Shown here: piece after piece, positions 1-5,415 of the stretch
Numbering within the stretch: position 1 is the first letter of the stretch
Layout: the number at the start of each line of letters is the position of its first letter
Source of the DNA: Collinsella sp. AF02-46-1
GTDB lineage: Bacteria > Actinomycetota > Coriobacteriia > Coriobacteriales > Coriobacteriaceae
Length of the DNA stretch: 10,805 nucleotides
Assembly (NCBI GenBank): GCA_934876235.1
Contig: CAKXKM010000011.1
Coordinates: 27,190 to 37,994 of the forward strand
Direction of reading: 5' to 3'
Made by a program: the position numbers and the translations under genes
Notes under the pieces: model-generated
Told to the model about the DNA's origin: nothing
Seen by the model: the letters and a program-made list of their open reading frames with translations, nothing else
Databases searched by the model: none

Positions 1-78
1 CGCTATCTGGCGCTCGAGCGCGGCGAGGACCCCAAACTCGTTCACGTCGGCCCCATCACCAATCATGCCCACGACTAG
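1..78 (+). CDS. C-terminal end of an upstream gene, possibly YbeY (partial)
   Basis: Frame 1 is open from the first base and encodes 25 residues ending LVHVGPITNHAHD before a TAG stop at 76-78. The start lies outside the window. The stop overlaps the Shine-Dalgarno of the next gene (TAGGAG), and only 9 bases separate the two genes, which argues for a real coding end in one operon. The tail holds no catalytic motif I can recognise. The guess of YbeY, the endoribonuclease of 16S rRNA maturation, rests only on the common order ybeY-dgkA-era in Gram-positive bacteria. The diagnostic zinc-binding HGxLHLxGYDH motif would be upstream and cannot be checked here. That it is coding is fairly sure; its identity is weak. 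Confidence 0.55.
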   Translation, partial: RYLALERGEDPKLVHVGPITNHAHD

Positions 79-87
79 GAGCCGTTT

Positions 88-465
88 ATGATTCCCGGAT
101 CGAACAAGGACCATCCGTCCTTTTTAAAGTCGTTCTCCTACGCCATGGAGGGCTTCGTCACCGCCGTCAAGACCGAGCGCAACATTAAGGTCATGCTCGT
201 AGCGGGCGTGTGCACCGTCATTGCCGGCTGCATCGTGGGGCTCGACATTGCCGAGTGGGCCACGATCATCATCTGCTGCGGCCTGGTGATTCACGGCGAG
301 CTGTGCAATACCGCCATGGAGGCCATTGTCGATCTGGCGACCCAGGAGCTCCATCCGCTGGCAAAACGCGCCAAGGACATCGCCGCCGCCTCGGTATACG
401 TACTTTCAATCACCGCCGCGATTGTGGGCTTGCTGGTATTTGCCCACGCGGTCGGCTTTATTTAG
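88..465 (+). CDS. dgkA: Diacylglycerol/undecaprenol kinase, DgkA family
   Basis: A 125-residue integral membrane kinase. In Gram-positive bacteria this family phosphorylates undecaprenol (some members diacylglycerol) with ATP, recycling the lipid carrier for peptidoglycan and wall polymers. The N-terminal amphipathic part carries the conserved SFxYAxEG and KTERN (28-32) motifs. Three hydrophobic segments lie at about 35-52, 56-71 and 98-122. The signature ELCNTAMEAIVDL (71-83) contains the expected catalytic Glu78, and HPLAKRAKD (89-97) follows. Glu30 and Glu78 appear to match the metal-binding Glu28 and Glu76 of E. coli DgkA. Length is normal for the family. AGGAG at 77-81, six bases before ATG, supports the start. 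His69 stands where a small hydrophobic residue is usual. The family is certain; lipid versus undecaprenol preference cannot be decided from sequence alone. Confidence 0.93.
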   Translation: MIPGSNKDHPSFLKSFSYAMEGFVTAVKTERNIKVMLVAGVCTVIAGCIVGLDIAEWATIIICCGLVIHGELCNTAMEAIVDLATQELHPLAKRAKDIAAASVYVLSITAAIVGLLVFAHAVGFI

Positions 466-477
466 AAAGGGATTCCC

Positions 478-1545
478 ATGTCCGACAATATGCAGCCTAT
501 CGATGAAATTTTGGACGACGAGTCCCCGGATGCTAAGGCGACCGAGGCCTATGAGGAAGTCGAGGAGTTCGACCCGTTTGAGGGCATGAGCGACGAGGAG
601 CTCGATGCCCTGTGCGACGAGGACGACAGCCTCGCGGGCTTTGGCGACGTTGAGCCCGGTTTCCGCAGTGGCTTCGTGGCCTTGGTCGGCCGCCCCAACG
701 CCGGTAAATCAACGCTGCTCAACGCCTGCTATGGCAAAAAGGTCGCCATCACCTCGCCGGTGGCCCAGACGACCCGCCGCCGCATGCGCGCCGTCGTCAA
801 CCGCCCCGGCTACCAGCTGGTCTTTGTCGATACTCCGGGTATCCACAAGCCCAAGGACGGTCTAGGGTCTGAGCTCAACAAGAGCGCGCTGTTCGAGCTG
901 AACGATGTCGATGTTGTCGCGTTTTTGATTGATGCCACTAAACCGATTGGCAGGGGAGACGCCTGGGTTGCCGAGCGTGTCAAGAATGCCCGTTCCAAGA
1001 AGGTCCTGGTGCTCACCAAGGCCGATGAAGCCGACCCCGCACAGGTCATGGAGCAGCTTAAGGCCGCCCACGAGCTTATGGAATATGACGACGAGATCGT
1101 GACGTCGTCGGTCAAGAACTTTAACGTCGATGCCTTCATCGAGACCGTTGCGCACTTTTTGCCCGAGGGTCCGCGTTGGTTCCCCGAGGACATGGGTACC
1201 GACGCTTCCGATGAGACGCTCGTTGCCGAGTTTGTGCGCGAGAAGGTTTTGCGCCGCACCCGCGATGAGATCCCGCACTCCGTGGGCGTGATTTGCGATG
1301 CGCTTGAGCAGACCAAGAAGGTGCTGCGCGTGCACGCCACCATTTACGTCGAGCGCGAGGGCCAAAAGGGCATCATCATCGGCAAGGGCGGCGAGATGAT
1401 CAAACATATCGGCATCGACGCCCGTCGCGACCTTGAGCGCATCTTTGGCACCCAGGTCTTTTTGGAGCTGGACGTGAAGGTCAAGGCCGGCTGGCGTGAC
1501 GACGAGGCCCAGATTCGCCGCTTTGGCTATAACGCCGAGGATTAG
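478..1545 (+). CDS. era: GTPase Era with acidic N-terminal extension
   Basis: A 355-residue Era, the essential GTPase that binds the 3' end of 16S rRNA and assists 30S maturation. G1 is GRPNAGKS (71-78), switch I has the paired Thr at 98-99, G3 is DTPG (118-121) followed by IHKPK, G4 is TKAD (180-183), and G5 lies near 209-213. The KH domain has its GxxG loop as GKGG (302-305), and the end KVKAGWRDDEAQIRRFGY is typical of Era. Canonical Era is about 300 residues. The surplus is an N-terminal stretch of some 60 residues with 24 Asp/Glu in the first 60 and one Lys. AAAGGGA at 466-472, five bases before ATG, supports this start; Met37 is an alternative but leaves an extension too. G4 is usually NKxD, so Thr180 is a substitution. 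dgkA ends 12 bases upstream and recO begins 15 bases downstream. Confidence 0.96.
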   Translation: MSDNMQPIDEILDDESPDAKATEAYEEVEEFDPFEGMSDEELDALCDEDDSLAGFGDVEPGFRSGFVALVGRPNAGKSTLLNACYGKKVAITSPVAQTTRRRMRAVVNRPGYQLVFVDTPGIHKPKDGLGSELNKSALFELNDVDVVAFLIDATKPIGRGDAWVAERVKNARSKKVLVLTKADEADPAQVMEQLKAAHELMEYDDEIVTSSVKNFNVDAFIETVAHFLPEGPRWFPEDMGTDASDETLVAEFVREKVLRRTRDEIPHSVGVICDALEQTKKVLRVHATIYVEREGQKGIIIGKGGEMIKHIGIDARRDLERIFGTQVFLELDVKVKAGWRDDEAQIRRFGYNAED

Positions 1546-1560
1546 GGACACGCGGCGCGA

Positions 1561-2310
1561 ATGGCAGGTTCTCGTACATATCGCACGAAGGTGCTCGTCC
1601 TCGATAAGACCAAGCTCAAAGAGACGGACCTGATCCTGACGATGCTTGACGAGCGGGGTCGGCAGGTTCGTGCCGTGGCAAAAGGCGCCCGCAAACCCGG
1701 CGGACGCCTGGCTGCGCGCTGCGAGATGTTCTGTACCGTTGATCTGCTGCTTGCGCATGGACGGTCGCTCGACGTGGTTTCCCAGGCCGAGCTTATGGAG
1801 GCGCCGCTCGGCGCTGCTCCCGATTACGAGATGACATGCGCCGCAAGCGCGATCGCCGAGGTCGCGCGCGTGTGCTCGTTTGAGGACGCTGAGGACCCGT
1901 TTACCTTTGCCATCACACAGCGAGCGCTTGCCTTGGTGGGCAGCGGGCTCGACGCGGCGCATATGGATCTGCTTGTGGCGGCATATGTCTTTAAGCTGCT
2001 GTCCCACGTTGGCTATCGACCCGATTTTTCGGCCTGCGTGCTGTGCGGAGACCCCATGTTGTCGTATTTTTCACCCCAGGCGGGCGGTCTCATGTGCGGG
2101 TCGTGCGCGTCGAGCGTTCCGGGTGCCGAGCTGGTGTCGACCGGTGAGGTCGCATGGCTGCGCGCCCTCATGTCCATGACCTTCGATGCGCTCATGGTCG
2201 AGCGAATCGACCCGCATACGGCGGCGTTCTTGCTCGGGCTTTCGCATGTGTGGGCGGCGACGCACACCGATCAGCGCCTCCGTGCGATGGACTTCAGGTT
2301 GGGTCGGTGA
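1561..2310 (+). CDS. recO: DNA repair protein RecO
   Basis: A 249-residue RecO, which with RecR (and RecF) loads RecA onto SSB-coated single-stranded DNA and anneals complementary strands. The N-terminal OB-fold is recognisable from YRTKVLVLDKTKLKETDLIL, GRQVRAVAKGARKPGGRLAA and the hydrophobic strand after it. The C-terminal part carries a four-cysteine zinc site, CVLC (159-162) and CGSC (179-182), as in many Gram-positive and actinobacterial RecO proteins. Length is typical. The gene begins 15 bases after era, and the best Shine-Dalgarno, AGGGA at 1544-1548, overlaps the era TAG stop. Its 12-base spacing to ATG is longer than optimal, so expression may depend on coupling to era. Stop is TGA at 2308-2310. 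era-recO adjacency is common in Firmicutes and Actinobacteria and adds support. Confidence 0.93.
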   Translation: MAGSRTYRTKVLVLDKTKLKETDLILTMLDERGRQVRAVAKGARKPGGRLAARCEMFCTVDLLLAHGRSLDVVSQAELMEAPLGAAPDYEMTCAASAIAEVARVCSFEDAEDPFTFAITQRALALVGSGLDAAHMDLLVAAYVFKLLSHVGYRPDFSACVLCGDPMLSYFSPQAGGLMCGSCASSVPGAELVSTGEVAWLRALMSMTFDALMVERIDPHTAAFLLGLSHVWAATHTDQRLRAMDFRLGR

Positions 2311-2333
2311 TGATGCGCAGGCGCGGGCTGCTT

Positions 2334-2343
2334 GTGGTAACAT
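2334..2343 (+). promoter_or_regulatory. Candidate extended -10 promoter for rpsO
   Basis: TGGTAACAT (2335-2343) resembles an extended -10 element (TGn plus a hexamer matching TATAAT at four of six positions) about 105 bases before rpsO. The base string about 17 bases upstream shows no good -35. This is the best-looking candidate in the gap, but it is weak, and rpsO could also be read from upstream genes. Confidence 0.22.
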
Positions 2344-2428
2344 ACCGACCTGTTGGTACCTCGACCTTGGATGCTCGCTCCACCGGCGGCTTCCCAGTCC
2401 GAGGCGAATAGCGTCGCCCGCGGGCGAC
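2343..2428 (+). promoter_or_regulatory. Structured rpsO leader, possible S15 autoregulatory RNA
   Basis: The gap between recO and rpsO contains several potential pairings. A hairpin TACCGA/TTGGTA lies at 2343-2358 with loop CCTG. CCTCG (2359-2363) can pair with CGAGG (2400-2404). A perfect 16-base palindrome GTCGCCCGCGGGCGAC lies at 2413-2428, ending just upstream of the ribosome binding site AAAGGTG (2437-2443). S15 is known to repress its own mRNA through leader structures that differ between phyla, so an autoregulatory RNA is plausible. I cannot match it to a described S15 leader class. The palindrome alone could also be a protein operator. Confidence 0.35.
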
Positions 2429-2448
2429 AAGAAGCGAAAGGTGAAACA

Positions 2449-2727
2449 ATGACTGTTTCCAAAGAGCGCAAGGCGGAGCTGACTGCCCAGTTCGGTAACA
2501 CCCCGGTCGACACCGGCAACCCCAAGGTTCAGGTCGCCATCCTGACCGAGCGCATCAAGGAGCTGACCGAGCACATGAAGTCCCACCAGAAGGACTTCCA
2601 CACCCGTCGTGGTCTGCTCATGCTCGTCGGCCGTCGTCGTCGTCTTCTCTCCTACATCAAGAAGAACGACATCGTCGAGTATCGTGAGCTCATCAAGGCT
2701 CTGGGCATCCGCGACAACATCCAGTAG
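2449..2727 (+). CDS. rpsO: 30S ribosomal protein S15
   Basis: A 92-residue S15, a primary binding protein of the central domain of 16S rRNA that also forms the B4 bridge to 23S rRNA. Family features are the early TGNPKVQVA segment, the signature LTEHMKSHQKDFHTRRGLL (39-57), RRRRLLSYIKK and the end ALGIRDNIQ. Thr22, Gly23, Gln28, His42, Asp49 and Tyr69 line up with the rRNA-contacting residues known for S15. Family length is about 89 residues. The frame is open farther upstream, but ATG at 2449 with AAAGGTG at 2437-2443 gives the standard S15 start (MTVSKERK). It ends with TAG and is followed 13 bases later by an intrinsic terminator. Adjacency to pnp is the classic rpsO-pnp pairing. Confidence 0.97.
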   Translation: MTVSKERKAELTAQFGNTPVDTGNPKVQVAILTERIKELTEHMKSHQKDFHTRRGLLMLVGRRRRLLSYIKKNDIVEYRELIKALGIRDNIQ

Positions 2728-2740
2728 GATTTGTACATGC

Positions 2741-2773
2741 AAGGAGCGTCCTGCGCAGCGGGGCGCTCCTTTT
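2741..2773 (+). terminator. Intrinsic terminator after rpsO
   Basis: AAGGAGCG (2741-2748) pairs perfectly with CGCTCCTT (2764-2771). The inner bases TCCTGC/GCGGGG extend the stem by six pairs, two of them G-T, around the loop GCA. TTTT at 2770-2773 follows. It separates rpsO from pnp, as an intercistronic terminator does in E. coli. Read-through may still supply pnp, because I see no convincing pnp promoter. Confidence 0.85.
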
Positions 2774-2778
2774 GTGTA

Positions 2779-2860
2779 AGGGCGTGAACAATCACGCTCT
2801 GAAGCGTGGCGGGGGCAGGGGGCCCGCGTCACATGAGGAGCCTGCAGGCAAGGGGCCTGC
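2779..2860 (+). promoter_or_regulatory. pnp leader with three hairpins
   Basis: Between the rpsO terminator and the pnp ribosome binding site (AAAGGAG, 2866-2872) are three successive inverted repeats. AGGGCGTG/CACGCTCT lies at 2779-2800 with loop AACAAT. GCGGG/CCCGC lies at 2809-2827. GCAGGC/GCCTGC lies at 2844-2860 with loop AAGGG. None has a T tract, so they are not terminators. In E. coli the pnp leader hairpin is cut by RNase III and PNPase then represses itself; a similar autoregulatory role here is inferred from position only. No clear -35/-10 pair is seen. Confidence 0.4.
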
Positions 2861-2876
2861 GGGGTAAAGGAGAACA

Positions 2877-5123
2877 ATGACACTCGTATCCAAGACCTTT
2901 GAGCTGTACGGCAAGACCTACACCTTTGAGTCGGGCGAGCTTGCCAAGCAGGCCACCGGCGCCTGCCTGGTCAAGCAGGGCGACACCACGATGCTCGACA
3001 CCGTGGTCGTCTCCAAGGAGCGCAAGAACTACGACTTCTTCCCGCTGACCGTCGACTTCAACGAGAAGATGTACGCCGCCGGCCGCATCCCGGGTGGCTA
3101 CCTCAAGCGTGAGGGCCGTCCCAGCGAGAAGGCCACGCTCACCGCGCGCATGATCGACCGTCCGATTCGCCCGAGCTTCCCGGACGGCTTCCGCAACGAG
3201 GTACACATCGTCGCTACCTCGCTCGTCGCCGACCAGGTCAACCCCTTTGACGTCATCAACGTCATGGGTGCCTCCCTGGCCATGACGCTCGGCGGCGTGC
3301 CCTTCGAGGGCCCGCTTGCCTGCGTGCGCATCGGCCGTAACGTGGAGACCGGCGAGTTTATCGTCAACCCCACCTACGAGGAGCGCGAGAACTCCGACCT
3401 GGACCTGGAGCTGGGCGGCTCTGCCGACTTCATCTCGATGGTCGAGGCCGGCGCCGAGGAGATCTCCGAGGACGACATGCTCGCCGCCATGAAGTTTGGC
3501 CAGGAAGCCCTTGCCGCCTTCTGCCAGGCCCAGGACGAGTTCGTTGCCGAGTGGGAGCAGGTCAATGGCGCCATCGTCAAGAAGGAGTACCCGCTCGACC
3601 AGCCCGTCGAGGAGGTCCAGGAGCGCATCTTCGCCCACTACGACGAGATGGCCGCCGCCCTTCGCGATGCCGACAAGCTCTCCCGTATCGGCAAGGTCGA
3701 GGCTCTGAAGGAGTCCATCCGTGCCGAGTTCACCGAGGAGGAGCAGACCGCTTGGGAGCGCGAGATCCCCGTGGCGCTCAAGAAGCTCGAGAAGAAGGCT
3801 ATGCGCACCATGGTCGTCGAGACCGGCGAGCGCGTCGACGGCCGTGCCGCCGATGAGATTCGCCCCATCATGGTGAAGGATAACTACCTGCCGCTCGTTC
3901 ACGGCTCCGGTCTGTTCCAGCGTGGCCAGACCCAGGTGCTTTCCGTCCTGTCGCTCGGTATGCTCAACGAGGGTCAGCGTCTGGATACCATCGAGCCCAC
4001 CGAGGGCAAGCGCTATATGCACCACTACAACTTCCCGCCGTTCTGCACCGGCGAGACTGGCCGCATGGGCAGCCCCAAGCGCCGCGAGATCGGCCACGGC
4101 AACCTGGCCGAGCGCGCCCTGCTCCCGGTGCTCCCCGACGAGAACGAGTTCCCCTACGCTATTCGCGTGGTCTCCGAGGTCATGGAGTCCAACGGCTCCT
4201 CTTCGATGGCTTCGACCTGCGGCTCCACGCTCGCCCTTATGGACGGCGGCGTGCCTATTAAGCGCCCGGTCTCCGGTATCGCCATGGGCCTGATCCAGGA
4301 GGAGGGCAAGACCGTGGTCCTGTCCGATATCCAGGGTCTCGAGGACTTCCTGGGCGACATGGACTTTAAGGTCACCGGCACCACCGAGGGCATCACCGCC
4401 CTGCAGATGGACAACAAGGCCACCGGTCTTACCTTCGACATCTTGGCCCGCGCCCTGCAGCAGGCCAAGGAGGGTCGCGCCTTCATCCTGCAGAAGATGC
4501 TCGATGTGATCCCCGAGCCGCGCCACACCACGCGCAGCACCGCTCCGCGCATCGTCTCCATCCAGGTTCCGACCGACAAGATCCGCGACGTTATCGGTTC
4601 TGGTGGTAAGGTCATCCGCGGCATCCAGGACGAGACCGGTGCCTCGGTCGACATCCAGGAGGACGGCACCGTCTTTGTCGGCGGCACCGGCGAGTCCGTC
4701 GACCAGGCTGTCGAGCGCATCAAGCTCATCATCAAGGTTCCCGAGCCGGGCGAGGAGTACACCGGTCGCGTTGTCTCCATCCAGCCCTTCGGTGCCTTCG
4801 TGAACCTTCTGCCCGGTAAGGACGGCCTGCTCCACATCTCCCGCGTCGCCAAGGGCCGCGTGGAGAAGGTCGAGGACGTCCTCAACGTGGGCGACGAGGT
4901 CAAGGTCGTCGTCATCGAGGTCGACGACCGTGGCAAGATCTCGCTCGATCGTCTTGACAAGCCTGAGGCCCCGGCTCGCGCCGAGGGTGCCTCCGAGGGC
5001 GACGGCGAGCACTTCCAGCGTCGTGAGCGTCCGCGTCGCGAGCGCTCCGAGCGCAGCGACCGTCCGCGCCGTCCCGGCGACAACGGAGGCCGCAAGCCCC
5101 GCCGCCACCACGACGCCGAGTAA
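2877..5123 (+). CDS. pnp: Polyribonucleotide nucleotidyltransferase (PNPase)
   Basis: A 748-residue PNPase: phosphorolytic 3'-5' exoribonuclease, able in reverse to add nucleotide tails, acting in mRNA decay and RNA quality control. Order of parts: first RNase PH fold (about 8-145, with FFPLTVDFNEKMYAAGRIPGG), helical linker (about 150-315), second RNase PH fold (about 320-545, with SNGSSSMASTCGS at 439-451), KH domain (about 558-620, GxxG loop GSGG at 574-577), S1 domain (about 625-693), then a tail. Asp490 and Asp496 in LEDFLGDMDFKV match the catalytic Asp486/Asp492 of E. coli. The tail is unusually basic, with 13 Arg and one Lys in the last 38 residues. AAAGGAG four bases before ATG supports the start. 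It stands alone between two terminators and is followed by rnj, the other main exoribonuclease. Confidence 0.98.
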   Translation: MTLVSKTFELYGKTYTFESGELAKQATGACLVKQGDTTMLDTVVVSKERKNYDFFPLTVDFNEKMYAAGRIPGGYLKREGRPSEKATLTARMIDRPIRPSFPDGFRNEVHIVATSLVADQVNPFDVINVMGASLAMTLGGVPFEGPLACVRIGRNVETGEFIVNPTYEERENSDLDLELGGSADFISMVEAGAEEISEDDMLAAMKFGQEALAAFCQAQDEFVAEWEQVNGAIVKKEYPLDQPVEEVQERIFAHYDEMAAALRDADKLSRIGKVEALKESIRAEFTEEEQTAWEREIPVALKKLEKKAMRTMVVETGERVDGRAADEIRPIMVKDNYLPLVHGSGLFQRGQTQVLSVLSLGMLNEGQRLDTIEPTEGKRYMHHYNFPPFCTGETGRMGSPKRREIGHGNLAERALLPVLPDENEFPYAIRVVSEVMESNGSSSMASTCGSTLALMDGGVPIKRPVSGIAMGLIQEEGKTVVLSDIQGLEDFLGDMDFKVTGTTEGITALQMDNKATGLTFDILARALQQAKEGRAFILQKMLDVIPEPRHTTRSTAPRIVSIQVPTDKIRDVIGSGGKVIRGIQDETGASVDIQEDGTVFVGGTGESVDQAVERIKLIIKVPEPGEEYTGRVVSIQPFGAFVNLLPGKDGLLHISRVAKGRVEKVEDVLNVGDEVKVVVIEVDDRGKISLDRLDKPEAPARAEGASEGDGEHFQRRERPRRERSERSDRPRRPGDNGGRKPRRHHDAE

Positions 5124-5146
5124 CAGCCGTACATAACCAGCACCGC

Positions 5147-5177
5147 AAGGGCGACTCCGGACAGGGGTCGCCCTTTT
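5147..5177 (+). terminator. Intrinsic terminator after pnp
   Basis: AAGGGCGAC (5147-5155) pairs perfectly with GTCGCCCTT (5167-5175), and TCC/GGG extends the stem inward to 12 pairs, one of them G-T, around loop GGACA. TTTT at 5174-5177 follows. It begins 24 bases after the pnp stop, so rnj probably has its own promoter. Confidence 0.88.
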
Positions 5178-5205
5178 GCTTGCGCCCGGGAGGGCCGCAT
5201 ATGAA

Positions 5206-5244
5206 GTTTCCTGCTCTACGGGAAACCGGCGGGATAGACCGGTT
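5206..5244 (+). promoter_or_regulatory. Two mutually exclusive hairpins upstream of rnj
   Basis: GTTTCCTG (5206-5213) pairs with CGGGAAAC (5219-5226) around loop CTCTA, with one G-T pair. AACCGG (5224-5229) pairs with CCGGTT (5239-5244). The two share bases 5224-5226, so they cannot both form fully. This looks like a switch-type or operator arrangement, but no ligand, protein or known riboswitch class is recognised. It may not be transcribed with rnj if the promoter lies downstream. Confidence 0.3.
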
Positions 5245-5290
5245 CAGATGGGGCTTTAATGCATGGGTGGTCTGTATTGGTTCAAATGGG
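5241..5290 (+). repeat. Imperfect 12-base direct repeat upstream of rnj
   Basis: GGTTCAGATGGG at 5241-5252 and GGTTCAAATGGG at 5279-5290 differ at one base and are 38 bases apart start to start. The second copy abuts the candidate -10 hexamer TATCAT (5291-5296). The copies fall in different reading frames of the short ORF, so the repeat is not a coding repeat. Binding sites for a regulator are a reasonable inference. Confidence 0.4.
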
Positions 5291-5296
5291 TATCAT
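5268..5296 (+). promoter_or_regulatory. Candidate promoter of rnj-ftsK-rodZ operon
   Basis: TATCAT (5291-5296) matches TATAAT at five of six positions. Seventeen bases upstream is TGGTCT (5268-5273), a poor -35 with three matches. Transcription would then start near 5303, giving a leader of about 110 bases before rnj. The pnp terminator upstream makes a promoter in this gap likely; this exact location is tentative. Confidence 0.33.
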
Positions 5297-5307
5297 ACTG
5301 TGGTTAC

Positions 5308-5327
5308 TGCATCGACTCGGTGATGCA
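5308..5327 (+). promoter_or_regulatory. Hairpin near the predicted 5' end of rnj mRNA
   Basis: TGCATC (5308-5313) pairs with GATGCA (5322-5327) around an eight-base loop. If the promoter at 5268-5296 is right, this stem sits within a few bases of the transcript 5' end. A 5' terminal stem is known to protect mRNAs from 5'-3' attack by RNase J, so feedback on rnj is conceivable. This is inference. Confidence 0.28.
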
Positions 5328-5395
5328 TGTTTGTACGTTCCCGGCGGTCGGTTTGCCAGAAGCGCCCCGTCGGTTGTTCCAGACCCGTTTCGAAG

Positions 5396-5401
5396 AAAGG
5401 A
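5396..5401 (+). promoter_or_regulatory. Ribosome binding site of rnj with long spacing
   Basis: AAAGGA at 5396-5401 is the only purine-rich Shine-Dalgarno before rnj and lies 14 bases from the ATG at 5416, longer than the usual 5-9. An in-frame TAA at 5410-5412 rules out a start further upstream, so the ATG is fixed unless a downstream codon is used. Confidence 0.5.
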
Positions 5402-5415
5402 AACCACACTAACCT

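Larger units (their letters stand above)
5201..5323 (+). other. Short ORF of 40 codons upstream of rnj, doubtful
   Basis: ATG at 5201 opens a 40-codon frame (start MKFPALRETGGIDRF, end TASTR) closed by TGA at 5321-5323. GGAGG at 5189-5193 lies seven bases upstream, a good Shine-Dalgarno. I recognise no family, hydrophobic helix or amino-acid run typical of an attenuator leader peptide. It overlaps hairpins and the candidate rnj promoter, so the frame may be chance. Confidence 0.15.

Noticed and set aside
862..2007. Open frame of 381 codons on the - strand across era and recO
   Set aside because: Spans two real genes and has typical shadow composition.
2813..2820. GGGCAGGG, matching the E. 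coli FtsK-orienting (KOPS) consensus
   Set aside because: An 8-mer with one free position is expected about once in this length on two strands; a single hit near ftsK is not evidence.
2809..2822. G-rich run in the pnp leader as a G-quadruplex
   Set aside because: There are only two long G runs nearby, not four, and a GCGGG/CCCGC hairpin explains it better.
2829..5111. Open frame of 760 codons on the - strand opposite pnp
   Set aside because: Codon-bias shadow of a GC-rich gene: low-complexity Leu/Asp/Gly/His composition, no recognisable domain, and pnp on the + strand is unmistakable.
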